A stretch of 64,000 nucleotides of DNA. Source: Rhinolophus ferrumequinum. Taxonomy: Eukaryota > Chordata > Mammalia > Chiroptera > Rhinolophidae. The stretch is taken from assembly GCF_004115265.2 (NCBI RefSeq), contig NC_046296.1:21830795-21894794 (forward strand), written 5' to 3'. This document shows, piece by piece, positions 1 through 12,400 of this stretch (position 1 is its first letter; each line of letters starts with the position of its first letter). A program made the position numbers and the translations under genes. The notes below the pieces were generated by a model that saw only the letters and a list, made by a program, of their open reading frames with translations, had not been told where the DNA came from and did not search any database.

Positions 1-284
1 AATACTTAATCCATAGAGAAATAGAGAAAATCCCAAGGAAGGCAAGTAGGTGGCTGTGAAGTGGTACAGAGGATAGATGGCAAGAGGCAATAGATGTAAG
101 TGCTTTTAGGTATTAAAATTCACCAGCAGTTCTGAGGAAGACTGGAACATTTAGGAAGGTCAGTATCCTTAATTTAAATGTAAATTCTTTATGCTTAATT
201 CTCTGTGTAGTACTATATAAAACCCAAAGCAGATAAATATGTAATAACATCTGTCACAAATATGCTCCTTTGTTTCTTGATTCA

Positions 285-430
285 TTGAGCATAAACTATG
301 TGCCAAGTTTCATCCTAGGTTCCAGGGATAAATGAATGGTATACAGCCTCTGCTCTCAAGTTGTCCACGGTATTGAAGAACACAGGCATGCTAACCTTAT
401 CTCACAGAAGCTGATACAACTCACAAGTAT
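285..430 (+). mobile_element. L2-like fragment
   Basis: TGAGCATAAACTATGTGCCAAG and the following text fit the common L2-type pattern of 'cactatgtgccaggcactg', at high divergence. Confidence 0.4.
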
Positions 431-2179
431 GTCAACCATGCAACAGAGAATGGCCATTCCCGTGCCTGGAATAACAGCTTGGCGATGCATATTTGGGAAT
501 TCTTTTAATCACAAATTTGATCATTTGGCTTTATTACAGAGTTCACTTGGGTATATCATCTTAGCTAAGCTAATGATTGCTGAGTGGTGTGAGTGGCAGA
601 ATCAGGTGACTGCAGAAAGCTCCTTAAAACAAGCCTTACATTTTTTCTATTATTCAGCTATCCAAACTCTATTTGGTTGCCTGGTTGGCTATTTAAAGAA
701 TTCGAATGTTATCCTCCACTAGAATTCCTTTTGGGTTCTGTTATCAATCCCAATTGCACAAAATTCCCAGAGATAATTAACCAATGAGTCCTAAACACAA
801 AACCTTGATAGATAATTCACTAACAATAATTTTGGAGGGTATGTGACGGACCATATAAATGGCTTTGGTCTCCTGGACTTCCACACAAGGTAAATTGCAT
901 CAGAACAAGATTAACTGACGGCACTGATCTAAAATTCACTGTGTCATTTTCCAGTCACATATTCACATTGCTTTGTAAGGATTGCATAAGCAGAATTGCT
1001 GTCTTATGACATCATATGATGAGATTGAAACTTGACTTTAACCAGACCTTTTTCCATTGAAGGGAAGAAAAACAAAGATTTTGTTGGAGTAACTGAGCCT
1101 TTAAGACAGAAGTGGCCACCACTTTCTGTTTAGGAGCCAGAAGATTGATTCTGTAAATACACCTGCCATTCCCATATTATCTAAAACCAAAGATTTTCCA
1201 TGGCTTCAGGTTTCCTTTTCTCTTTGTTCTATGCATGGCATTTAATCAAGATGGGTTACATGTAGACGCTGATTTCACAAAGAAATCTATGATGTTCAGC
1301 AACAATTCTGTCACAACACACTTTGGCTATCGCGCTGATATGGAAGACCTTCTCCAAGAAGCCCTTCTGACATGCAACCTTCTGAACTTGTCAAGTGAAA
1401 GTAGTCAGAAAACTGGCTGCCCACTGATAAGACAGGGTTCAATTCTTTCTCTCTCTTTCCTTCTCTCTTCTTGCAGATGGTCTGAGGCCAGCAGGGCTAA
1501 CCTCTGGTGTTCCTTCCAACTTTGAGAGTCGACGATTCTAAGTGATGGGATTTGCCCCAGTGGATTGTGAAACTGGGAAGCAAGGGGTTACTTTTGTAAA
1601 ATTCTATATGGTTATATATTCTCAAACTGTGACACTGACATTTACAGACTGATTTGGCTGAAATGATTCTTTTTTTTTTTAAAATAAAACAATGTTTCTT
1701 TTACTTCCAGGTATTCATCATCTTATAGTAGTCACTTTCCAAGTTTCACAATATCATGGAGGTGCTTTGTCTTGACCTTGCAGCTCTAGAAAAGGTCCTG
1801 GTGGTGATAACTCAGTGAGGGAATGTGTGCTCCTTCAAAGTGTATGGGCACTGAATTCTACAGACAAGGTGACCATATTTTCTTAAAAAAAGAAAGGGAC
1901 ACTTATGTTTTGCCTGTCCTTCTGCGGAAATAGGATAGAACATTTGAAATTGGAACCATCCTAGGAAATTTAAAAATATTCGATGATTCATTCAGCTTTC
2001 AGGGAAAACACATTAACAGCTAGTAGAAAGAAGCCCACAGTTCTACTCCTGATTTACGAGTATGCATATAATCACACAGTCAAGGTTTTATGTCATGCCC
2101 TGTCCACCTTCTCAGAGTCCAACTATATGGACTATTTGCCTAATGAAGGCTATTTAGGCAAATCAGAGGGCGCGGCGGC

Positions 2180-2290
2180 AAGAGGGTGAGTTTGAATCCA
2201 GTTTCCCCAGCATGTGACCTCAAGGTGATTCATTTCACCTTTTGAACCTCAGTTTCATCTGTAAAATGAGGAAACAGAATGCCACCTTAC
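2180..2290 (+). mobile_element. MIR SINE fragment
   Basis: GAGTTTGAATCCAG, CATGTGACCTCAAGG and CCTCAGTTTCATCTGTAAAA are the MIR core pattern. Confidence 0.75.
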
Positions 2291-3007
2291 AGAGGGGGGC
2301 TACGTGCAAAATGGCTGACACTGCGAGGAACTCAGTGTAGGACCCTGGGGTTCCTCCCCTTTCCACATAAACAAGCTTGGAAAGCCCAGGAGACATGTTC
2401 TTCATGGCTCCTCATGAAACTAGAGTCAAAACAACTTTAAATCGACTAATTCCCTTCACTGCAATAATTGTACTTATTCACGTCTCAGTTTTTCCTCTGA
2501 GCTGCTTTCCAGATCTGAGTGTCTTGTGAGGCGTGAATGGCAGCTTATCTGGCTGAGAGTGTGGAATAAACCCTTAGCAGCCTCTGGTGTTAAAGGGCTT
2601 GACTTATCTCAGCGTGTGGTGGCAGAGCGCCCTGGCTGGGTTTACGTCTTTGTCTTTGCACTCTGTACGGTTGCTTAGCACAGCTGTCAAACACCTCTTG
2701 TGATTCTAAGAGCAGGTTGATGGACAGTCCATTCCACTGCTAGGATATCCTAGGTCAGAGGGCACTTTAAGTTTTAGCATTTACTACTTCAGAAGCACAT
2801 GCCAAAAAAGAATAATAATAATGTGTTAGATTTAAAGAACTGTGAAAATGTTACGTAAGATACTGATAATGTAATCTTCCGTGAAGCTTACCGCACTCTG
2901 TGAACAAATGTGTTTCTACAAGGAGGCTAAATGTAACAAACTCCATTTAAAATGTAATTTAGGAACTCACTAATCCAAGGAACTCTTGGTGAAGCTTTTT
3001 CTAAAGC

Positions 3008-3053
<46 letters not shown>
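3008..3053 (+). repeat. (TAA)n microsatellite
   Basis: About 15 perfect TAA units. Confidence 0.97.
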
Positions 3054-3639
3054 TTACTACTAAGGAATTTGATAGATAATATCACTTTATATACTTTTCC
3101 TAAACGTGGGCTGTCTTTCCCCTTTTTCTGAGCAAAGAGGGATAGGATAATCATTTATCTCATTGTTCTCTTCTCAGGTTAGAGATGGCATATGCGGTAT
3201 TAGTTCTTAGGATGAAAGGAGCCCTTCTAGTAGCTATCTCTGTTGGGGAGATGGAGATGTGCTGGGAAGGGTTACATTAGAGGCTACATACATGTCTTTT
3301 CTACTTTTTAAACTGAGTAGTGGGTACACGGTTTTGTCTGTTTCATTATTGTCTTCAAACATTTTTAGGTACTTTATATAAGCATTTTGCATATATAGTA
3401 CATTGAATAATAAACTTTTAGAAGGATGATAAGTTTATTATTTGCAAATTTTTAGATGAATAGTGTACAATCATATATTAACCAATCTACATATAGAGTT
3501 GGTCTCAAGGAAATACCTGAATCCTTTAATAATGGATATTTTAATTTTAAGTGGCATTTATGCTTTTATGCTATTACTGTAAGAAATCTAAGCATAAAAA
3601 AAAAGAAATCTAAGGATGAAAATCTTTGATTGTCTGTTA

Positions 3640-4290
3640 TCATTTATTCCTTCAATAATATGACTATTTATTAACTACTCTGTGCCAAGTAAAGCTTTAG
3701 GCACTTACGATATAGCAGTGAACAAATCTAGAATCCTTGCCTTATGGAATACATATCCTAGTTATGGAGCGAGGGGAGTGATGGAGAGAGACAGACAGAA
3801 AACAAGGATCATACTATATTAATAAGTTGTATCTGACGTTGGGAGGTGATAAGTAAATACTACAGCAGGGTAGGTGGGTTCAGGGTTGCTTGATGGACTG
3901 TCAGTTTGAATAGGGTGGTCAGGGCAGGTTTCATTGAGGAGGTTAATTCTGAGCAAAGACTTGAAGAGGGTGAGAGAGTGACCATGTGGATTATAGGGAG
4001 AATGTTGTTTCAGGTGGAGGGAACAGTTGATGCAAAGGCCTAAGGTGGGTGTTTAAGGAATAGTAAGGAGACCATGGGGCTGGAGTGCAGTTAAGAAGTG
4101 GCAATGACATCAGAGAGGTAACGGAGGGCCATGAAAGCTTCTGCAAGACTTTTTCTCTGAATGGAAAGGAGTAATGATCTGATGTTGTATCAGGATTTGG
4201 CTGCCATGTTGGGAATAGACCGTCAGGAGGTGGGGGCAGAGGCAGGAGGCCGAGTTAGTAACCTGTTACCTCAATCTAGGCAAGAGGTGA
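3640..4290 (+). mobile_element. Ancient LINE-type repeat (L2-like)
   Basis: The stretch from TACTCTGTGCCAAGTAAAGC through GCAAAGGCCTAAGG to CTAGGCAAGAGGTGA follows a widespread mammalian repeat that I associate with L2. The family assignment is tentative. Confidence 0.5.
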
Positions 4291-4689
4291 TATGACACAG
4301 ACGACTAGTTTCCATTTATTTATGAGACTGGTGGTATTCTATGAAGAATAAACATTATTTGGCCATTTCACATTTTCTTCTTCTCTGACTCACATTTCAA
4401 ATAAGAAAATATATTAAGTGCTATCAATCTTAGAATATGTTTTCAATTGTATTTCAGATCTAAAAATCTAAAGTCTTTACATGTCAATAGAAATATAAGT
4501 TTTTCTTTGCTACTTTAAAAATTATCTTTCAAGGTTATGGGACATCCACCCAATGGAATTAGACAATTACTATAATTAACCATTGTGAAGACTATGTGGC
4601 AACATAAAATACCCTTAACATGGACTGTTCAGTGGAAAAGAAGAAAGAGGCAAAGTTGTGTATTTGTATAGCACAACTAAATAGAAAAA

Positions 4690-5185
4690 AGATCCATGAC
4701 CTCCTAATTGGTCCAGCCCCCACTTACTCTTGAACCTCATTTCCTGTAACTCTCCCTCTTGCTCAGTTTTCTGTAACCGTCCTGGCCTGGCTGATGCTTA
4801 AAGCCTCCTAATCATGCGGTCATTTTCAGTCTTCACACAGGCTGTTCCCCCTGTCTGCGATGCTTTTCCTGCATAGGCCTCCATGGGCCTTCCTCACCTC
4901 CACCAGGGAGGCTTCTCTGGACTTGAGAGTGAAATAGCAACCTCTCCACTTGGCACTTCCTATCTTCTCTTTTTGTTTTGTTCTCTCCACTGTACTCATT
5001 TTCACCCAACAAATACTTCATTTTATTTGTGTATTTGTTTATTGTCTCTCTTCCTCCAACGGGAAAGTAAACTCCAAAAGGTCAGGGGTTTGGTCGATTT
5101 TCTTCAGGCTTTTTAATTTATTTATTTAACAGTACCTGACACACAGTCAGCACACACAAGAAATCTTGTTGAATGAAAGACTCTT
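4690..5185 (+). mobile_element. L2 3' end
   Basis: Text of the L2 type: CACAGGCTGTTCCCCCTGTC, GGCCTTCCTCACCTCCACC, AGTACCTGACACACAGTCAG and a terminal TTGTTGAATGAA. Confidence 0.7.
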
Positions 5186-5674
5186 ACAAAGACCTGCATT
5201 TTTTTATTGCTAACCTAATTATTGATGATAATTCACATCACAGGCCTTAGTGAACATTGAAGGGACCATGTGGAAGGTTGCTTAAGGAGGGAGCTCAGGG
5301 ACTATTTATACCATGTCATTGGAGGAGCGGTGATGAGGAGATGGCCTCTGTGTGTTGGTGTGTGAGAACCACTTGGCAGACTGATAAGTAAGCAGCAACC
5401 TAAAGGCTGAAGGGTCACTAGAGGCAAGGGAACACTTCTCTGACTAAAAATGTGGACTCTGGAATATGGAGTTAATGAGAAATGCAACTGTCAAGGCAAC
5501 GTCTAATCCTGGAGGAAGGTGCTGGGGCAGATGGTATCCGAGAAGAGCAGGGAAGGAGGAGGTCCTTGATCCATCCTATGGACAGAGGCACCCCAAATGT
5601 TTTCCTAGGTTTGGGTAAAGTGGGCAAGATCTGGACTGGAGAATGAGAGGGCAGCCAGAGAGCAGATTCTAGTA

Positions 5675-5935
5675 CCGTGTTTCCCCGAAACTATGGCCTA
5701 GCCGGACAATCAGCTCTAATGCATCTTTTCTTTTAGAGCAAAATTTAGTATAACACTCGGTCTTATTTTACTATAACATAAGACTGGATCAATATAATAT
5801 AATATAATATAATATAATATAATATAATATAATATAATATAATATAATATAATACTGGGTCTTACATTAATTTTTGCTCCAAAAGACGCATTAAAGCTGA
5901 TTGTCCAGCTAGGTCTTATTTTCAGGGAAACACAG
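5675..5935. mobile_element. Fold-back Tc/mariner-type MITE
   Basis: The ends are inverted copies (CCGTGTTTCCCCGAAA and the mirror TTCAGGGAAACACAG) flanked by TA on both sides. Almost the whole element is palindromic: the text around GGCCTAGCCGGACAATCAGC recurs inverted as GCTGATTGTCCAGCTAGGTC. The centre is a (TATAA)n expansion. There is no coding capacity. The type is one I associate with rhinolophoid bat genomes, from memory. Confidence 0.85.
5791..5854. repeat. (AATAT)n pentanucleotide repeat
   Basis: About 12 perfect pentamers at the centre of the fold-back MITE. Confidence 0.95.
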
Positions 5936-8189
5936 TAACAGGTTAGGAAATAATCAATGCAGGCTATCTGTCCTCACGTTGAATTTGCAAATTCCATCAG
6001 CATGTAGTTTGCAGAGCTCCAGCTTAGGTATTTTAGGCAGAACTTATAGTCACCTGTTATACATAGTACAACAGCACTACATAGTGCCAAAATATCAACA
6101 TATTGCTGTATGGGTTGGTAACTAGCTGCTGCCTGAGCGCCTCCCCAAGCATCTCATTTCTCCTCAAGATCCAGAGCTCAAGAGGTGAAGTTTGGTTCTC
6201 TGGGATGCTGCGCTGGCACTGCAGCTAGGATCTGTTTTGATTGGCTGGGACCTGTTATATAGCTTGCTAAATATTTTTATTATCACACTTTGTTTGAGAA
6301 AGTATACCCCAAAGTTCTGAAAATTTCTGAGTAGGTAGCAAGAGTAGTGTAATGCTTCTGAAGTGGGGTCTAAAGTGGAAGGAGTCATGTTCAGAGACTT
6401 CCTTACTTCAGTGACCTCTTGTCAGTCAGGAGAACTTTATCGATTACATTTATCCAGGATCTGTGCACTATTTACGGGAACACATGAGGAGGTTCTCTTA
6501 ACATCAAGATATACATTTCATATCTTGAGCTCAGCAAAATAGTGATCGCCAGTCTAAACAGACTGTAACACATTCCAAATGAGTGGCATCCAAAATAATG
6601 AGATCAGTGCACAGTAATAGAATAGGTAGTGTCCAGAAAAATCAAGATAGAGAAAGGAATGTAGAGATGTTCAGACCTTTTAGAGTCATCAGGGAAAGCT
6701 TCTAAAGAAAATCACAGGGACAAAGAGAAGCTACAGCTAAAATGTAAGGTATCCCAGGCCTAAAAGAGGGAAGAAGATTATGTCCCCTTCTTCCATGCAC
6801 AAAGTCCTTCCTCATCCACCCCAGCAGAGGTGTGGGGCTTACACTCCTTGCATTTCAAGAAGCCATAAGCATTGAGATGTGGTTGTAGACATTTTTCTAT
6901 TCTATCTTTAAATCAATTAAAAATATAAACATTTTTTGATGAGAAACTAACCCAAATATTTAACCCATAGTTACTATGACACAAGTACAGGGCAGCCAGT
7001 GACATCTCAGTTGCATGTCTTACCGCTGAAAATGCAAAGAACTGGAACTCTGCAAAGTGGGATGCCCATCTCTCCTGACCTTTGAAACCGGTGCGCCTGG
7101 GTCATAAGTGCTGCCACTTACTCTGCTGTCCTGTGGCAGTTACACGCACATGCCTGCCATGTACAGATTTGGAGTGTGCGTTGACATCTGTGTGTGTGTG
7201 AAGATAAATGGGGGCTTGTTTTGATGCAGGATGTGATACAGGAGCCCTGCTGGCATGCTGTCAGAAACCTCATGTTAAAGTGTACCACCCGCAGGATGCG
7301 GTCTGGCCCCTGGACTCAATCACTTGTGGATCTGTTTGGGTATAATCTATTTTCAGTCTATAGTTGCCTTTTTAATGTAGGAACAGCAACTTCAACCGAA
7401 ATAGAGCACTGAATCAAAACCAACAACTACTAAACAAATGGACAATTTCGAGGACAGATTTTTTCCCCCTCAAAGTCTTTATCTTTCTATGGCAATTCAA
7501 AATGTTGCTGTAAAATTTTGCACTTTGGGAGAAAAAAGAATCCAAAGACGACTATAAACCTTAGGGAGCCTAGAGAAAAAAGTGGAGATACTGTAGCTAA
7601 TGTATTGGGGTAAATGCAGAAAATTTAACTCAGAAACTAAGAGAGTATTCTCGTGTACAAGTGTAAAGCCTTCTGCACACAGTGTCGGGGGCCCTGAGTC
7701 ATCACACAGGGACTGCTCTGAGCACATCAGGGAGACACCAGTCCCACTGCCTCAGTGGCAAGAGCACCGCCCCCCTCTCCCAACCCAGTTGTCCACAGGA
7801 CCATCCTGACTGCATCACGCTGCTACTACCACTAATTGGGGTGGAAAGTGAGATGAACTTGATGGTTTTTCCTAAACCAGACACACAGTTAATTCTACCA
7901 TTGTTTTTCAGACTAAGGCCTCTGGCATTTTTTGTTTGCCTCATAATGTTGTACTCCAAGCTTTTACTGGAGCCATGAAATGATCAATTCGATTTAGCTA
8001 TGAAGATAGATTTGGCAGAGAATTTGATCATCTTAATAATTCATTGCCTGGGTGAAGAACTTGCAAATTGTTGCTTGCCTCCTGACTGTGGACTCCCTGG
8101 GGAAAGGCTGGGCTGGGGCTTAGTTAGCCTTTCAGCGTCACTGCTCATGTCCCAGTTTAGGGGAATACTAGTTAAGAAGGCTGATTGTT

Positions 8190-8395
8190 TTCTTGTTCAT
8201 GAAAGTCAGACTGCTTAGGTTCAAATGATGGCTCTATCGCTTTGTAGCTTTGTGACCTCTGACAAGCTGTTGAACCTTAGTGATCCGTATAGGCAGTGGG
8301 GCTAATAGTAAGGTTATTACATGGAACACGTTAGGTAGTATATATCAAGCACTTAGCACGATGCCTGTTTGTAGGAAAACACCCAATAAATTTTA
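8190..8395 (+). mobile_element. MIR SINE
   Basis: GACTGCTTAGGTTCAAATG, TTTGTGACCTCTGACAAG and AGCACTTAGCACGATGCCTG match the MIR layout. Confidence 0.8.
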
Positions 8396-8884
8396 GTTGC
8401 TTTTGTAATGAAGCACTCTCCGTATTTTTCAAAAGCTATTTCGGCCTAATCAAATCTCTACAAAAAAGGCTATTGACCACGAAGTTTACACTTTCCTATT
8501 GCTACAAAATGTAAGATTGTAAAAAAATATGTAAATTCATTTATATCCATTAACTTAACTTGGAGATGTTGGATATTTGATCTTTCTTCAGAAATTGTAC
8601 GGGAGGAAGGAACCCCATCACTCAAATGAATACGTGTCGCCATTGATGTGTATTGTGTTGATTCTTAATATCTGTTATAGGCATGTGTGAAACCGAGTAG
8701 CGTAAAAGCAGAATTTAGGCATTCCTGCCAAAAGGAAGTGAATTGAAAGGAAGAAAAGCAGAGCCTTTGCAAGGAGAAAATTGTCCTATCTCTCAGCCAG
8801 TGTCAGAATGTGGAAATGTTTACAAAATGCTCATTAAAAGAAAAAGGGATTCGGAGATAGCAACAAAATCTAGTGCACAAGTTT

Positions 8885-9116
8885 ACACTAGAGAGATAAG
8901 AAAGGCTAGGCCCCTATAGGGGATTTTGTTATCCAATTACTGCAACCTGACTTTTGGGGGAAGAGGAAGAATGGTAGGGGGCGGGAGAGAGAGGGGAAGG
9001 GTTTCCAAACTTGTCTCCAGTGACAGGAGACATTTACGCTCTGCAAGATAAAACTGCCACTTAGAGCCTTGGAGAGCTAAACCTTCCTGGGTTGGCCTGG
9101 GGGCTGGAGCAGAGTC
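8885..9116 (+). promoter_or_regulatory. BMP10: Presumed BMP10 proximal promoter and 5' UTR
   Basis: The sequence upstream of the start codon contains a consensus GATA motif (AGATAAG, 8894-8900), a perfect 12-bp palindrome CCCCTATAGGGG at 8911-8922, a GC-rich purine stretch (about 8973-9000) and another AGATAA near 9046. GATA factors are known regulators of cardiac BMP10, so the motifs fit, but short motifs occur by chance. I cannot place the transcription start; the TATA core of the palindrome would put it near 8945. Confidence 0.4.
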
Positions 9117-9450
9117 ATGGGTTCTCTGGCCCTGCAGCTGTGTGCTCTCCTCTGCCTGGTGGCTCACTCTGTTTCTGGTAGCCCCATCATGAGCCTGGAG
9201 CAGTCGCCTCTGGAAGAAGATATGCCCCTCTTCGATGATGTCTTCTCAGAGCAAGACGGTGTTGACTTTGACACACTGCTGCAGAGCATGAAGGATGAGT
9301 TTCTCAAGACATTGAACCTGTCTGACATCCCTATGCAGGATTCAGCCAAGGTGGACCCACCAGAGTACATGCTGGAACTCTACAACAAATTTGCAACAGA
9401 CCGGACCTCTATGCCATCTGCCAACATCATTAGGAGTTTCAAGAATGAAG
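9117..9450 (+). CDS. BMP10: BMP10 coding exon 1
   Basis: This exon encodes residues 1-111 plus the first base of codon 112: the signal peptide, an acidic N-terminal prodomain stretch ([18 protein letters not shown]) and the start of the conserved TGF-beta propeptide ([15 protein letters not shown]). It ends at AAT GAA G followed by the donor GTAAGT at 9451. The ATG at 9117 is chosen because the signal peptide begins there and the Kozak context is strong. Confidence 0.97.
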
Positions 9451-12400
9451 GTAAGTTTACATTTTACTGGTGAAATTTGGCTGGGATTTTTTTTTTTTCC
9501 AAGAAGGGATAAGTAAATTTACAATGTATGGGAGTAATGTAGACCATCAAGGTAAATACATTTATATGAGGGTGTGTGTAGACAGATACACAAAACAATG
9601 CACATTAGGGTCTATATCATTTTTATGCTTATTTTCCAAATTGTATTAAGAGGTATTAAAGGATATCTTTTAATCCAAAGCCATGATGAAGTGTGTACCA
9701 TTTTGACATTGTAACTGAGTCTTTAAATTTTTAAAATTTGGACAGCAAGTAATACAAAAAACTTAATGTTGGTCTACTACTATACCTTTATATTTTTCAG
9801 TTTCCACGTGGCTTTTGATTGACAAAAAATTTTCAACTTTTACTTAAAATGAAAATACACACACACACAAAAAGAAAGTTGTGATTTGTGTTCTGCTGAA
9901 ACTTTGGATGAGTTTCCATTTTGTGACCTTATTTAAGAACTGTTCAAACAGGAAGGAAACTTGTATTTTAGAGATTCTTCCTAAAGTTTTGCTGCATTTG
10001 ATATGACTTGAAACACTGTTTATAGTTTCCAGGAAGTGTACATGGCCCAGTTAATTATCCAGCTTGTTTCTGTGTCTTATGAAGAGTAATGCACAAGCTT
10101 TAAATATCAGCGGGAAAAGTGTGTTTTTTTTTCCTCTCAGATCTTTATTCAGTGGCTAAAAACAACAACAAAAACCCATCTAATATCTATGGTAAAAGCT
10201 TTGGGTTCAGAAAAACTATTTCCCAATTATGCTTTTATAATCATTAACCAGGTACAAAAAAGGATTTCGATCGATATTGGCCAGATATTCTTAAACGAGT
10301 AAGGTAGTGGCAAAGAAATAGCTCAGGGTTTGGAATTTTGAGAGCAGGTTGACTTAGCAGTTGCAGGTAATTTCTCTGAACCTCAATTTCCTCATCTGTA
10401 AACTGGGGATAATATACTGTACACACAATTGAGCAATTTAAAAGAGGTTATGAGTAAGAAACGTTCCATTTGCTATGAAAAGTGGAACAAACATCAGTTA
10501 TTACTAATGAATTGCCTACATTGTAGGCATTAGAGAAAATGGTGAGTAGGTATCGCTCAGTCCTACAGATACCATTCGCCTTAAAAATTTAGTTGACAAT
10601 CAAAATATCTAATATTTAGTAACATATTGGCTATGTGCTTTAGTAACATAATGGAAATGGGAAGCTGGCATTACAGAGTCCTTTGGAGGTGGGTCTGAAT
10701 AGAAAATGAACAGCCTCCTCCGTGTGGGAACCCTTCCTTCCTAACACTCTGAGCGCTGAGCTGAGCCCTAGTGCCTGGCTCAAGGTGAGTGGGAAAATTC
10801 TCACATTCCCTGGAAAAGAGGAGTTTTTCAGTTCCTACTTCTCCCTGGGAGGATTTGGATGCTCCAGGTCAGAAAGTGGGGTTTACAGAGTTACTAGAGA
10901 TCAGCAAGGGCAGTAACATCTGTCTGTGGACAATCCAAGCCCCCCTCTCCCCCATGGGTGAAAATGCTCAGCCCCTCAGGACACAAATCCTGCACTGTTG
11001 GCTACTATTGTCTCTCTTAGGTTTGCTCAGTGCAGCCTCCTAGGAGTCAGACCAATAAAACAAAACAAACCCCCAAGCCCTCCAAACCTAGCTAATCAGA
11101 GGAAAACACTTGCCACTTCCAAGGTGGAAAAAGCATGACTTCTATTCCTACCACTGCTCTGCTGTCATCTGGGGGAAGTCAATTTTATGCGTTGAGGTTC
11201 AATTTCTTCTGGGGTAAAATGAACAGAGTAGCAATACCTGCATTGTAGGGACATTGTAAGAGCTAAATAAAACAACGTTTGCAGAGCACCTGGCACATGA
11301 AAGTTGTTCAGAAATGCATCTCCTCTGTCTATTAGCTACCACATTTGAACATGCACAGTGAACTTATTTTAAACAGCTTTATCAAAGTATAATTGACATA
11401 CAATGAATTGCACATATTTATAGTGTGCGATTTAGGTTTTGACATATGTAAACAGCCACTGAAACCATACTAGAATCAGGATGGCGACCATATTCATCAC
11501 CACCAAAAGTTGCCTTATACTCCTTTGGGATCCCTTCTTCTCACTACAGTGAGCTTTTATTCTGCACTTTTCTCATGAGTCAAGCAACCAGTCTACCCCC
11601 CTATGTTTGGTCTTCAAATGTTCCTTGTCCATGGGGAGTCAAGTCCCCTCCATTCTTCTAATGGGGTGGGCATAACTCCCAAGTGACTTGATGTAATGAA
11701 GACATACGTTGTACCCATCAATCAATTTGGTCTGGTGCCCAGAATCAACAACTAATCAATATGTTTAAAGCTCTGTCTCTGTTTAGGGCATCGTGGCAGA
11801 TTGAAGGCATACAAGGAACTTTAAGCTGTGGTACCTGCCAGCAGGATGACAGTCTAGTTGGGAACATCCATTCACGAAAAGACAACTGAAATACAAGGAT
11901 GTAAAAGGCAAAGGTCAAAGGAGAGATAGAGAGTAAGCACTCAAGTGACTGAGAGGGAAGTGAACTTCCAGGGAGGTGAGGAAGGGAAGGTTCCCCAGGG
12001 AGGGGTCACACCTAGGTAGGTGGAGGTGAGGAAATAGGGCTTTCCAAGGATCAGAAGAACCCAGCCAAAGGTGCAATATACAGTAAAGCAAAGGAGTGTT
12101 TTGGCAAGTGGTAAAGATATCAGTCTACTTTAAACAGGAGGATTTGCAATGTATTTAATCTTTCAACAAATACCAATTGAGCAATTGCAATGTTCCATGC
12201 ACTGAAGATGATGAATGGGAGTCATGACTGGATCAAGAGGTTAAGACCTGGTTATAGTTGGTTCTGGGAGCCATGCTAGAAAGTTTAAACTCATTCCATT
12301 GACCAATATAATGCACACTCAAAATCAACTGCTGTGACCCCCTTGGCTTATGGCTGTCTTCTTGACCTTGTCAGGCTTTAGTGTCTAGATCAGGGGTCAG

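Larger units (their letters stand above)
1..8884. other. Intergenic region left of BMP10
   Basis: No gene is recognised. Short open frames here lack homology that I know and lack splice or promoter context. Apart from the repeats listed (L2, MIR, TAA run, MITE), the sequence looks unique and AT-rich. Confidence 0.75.
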
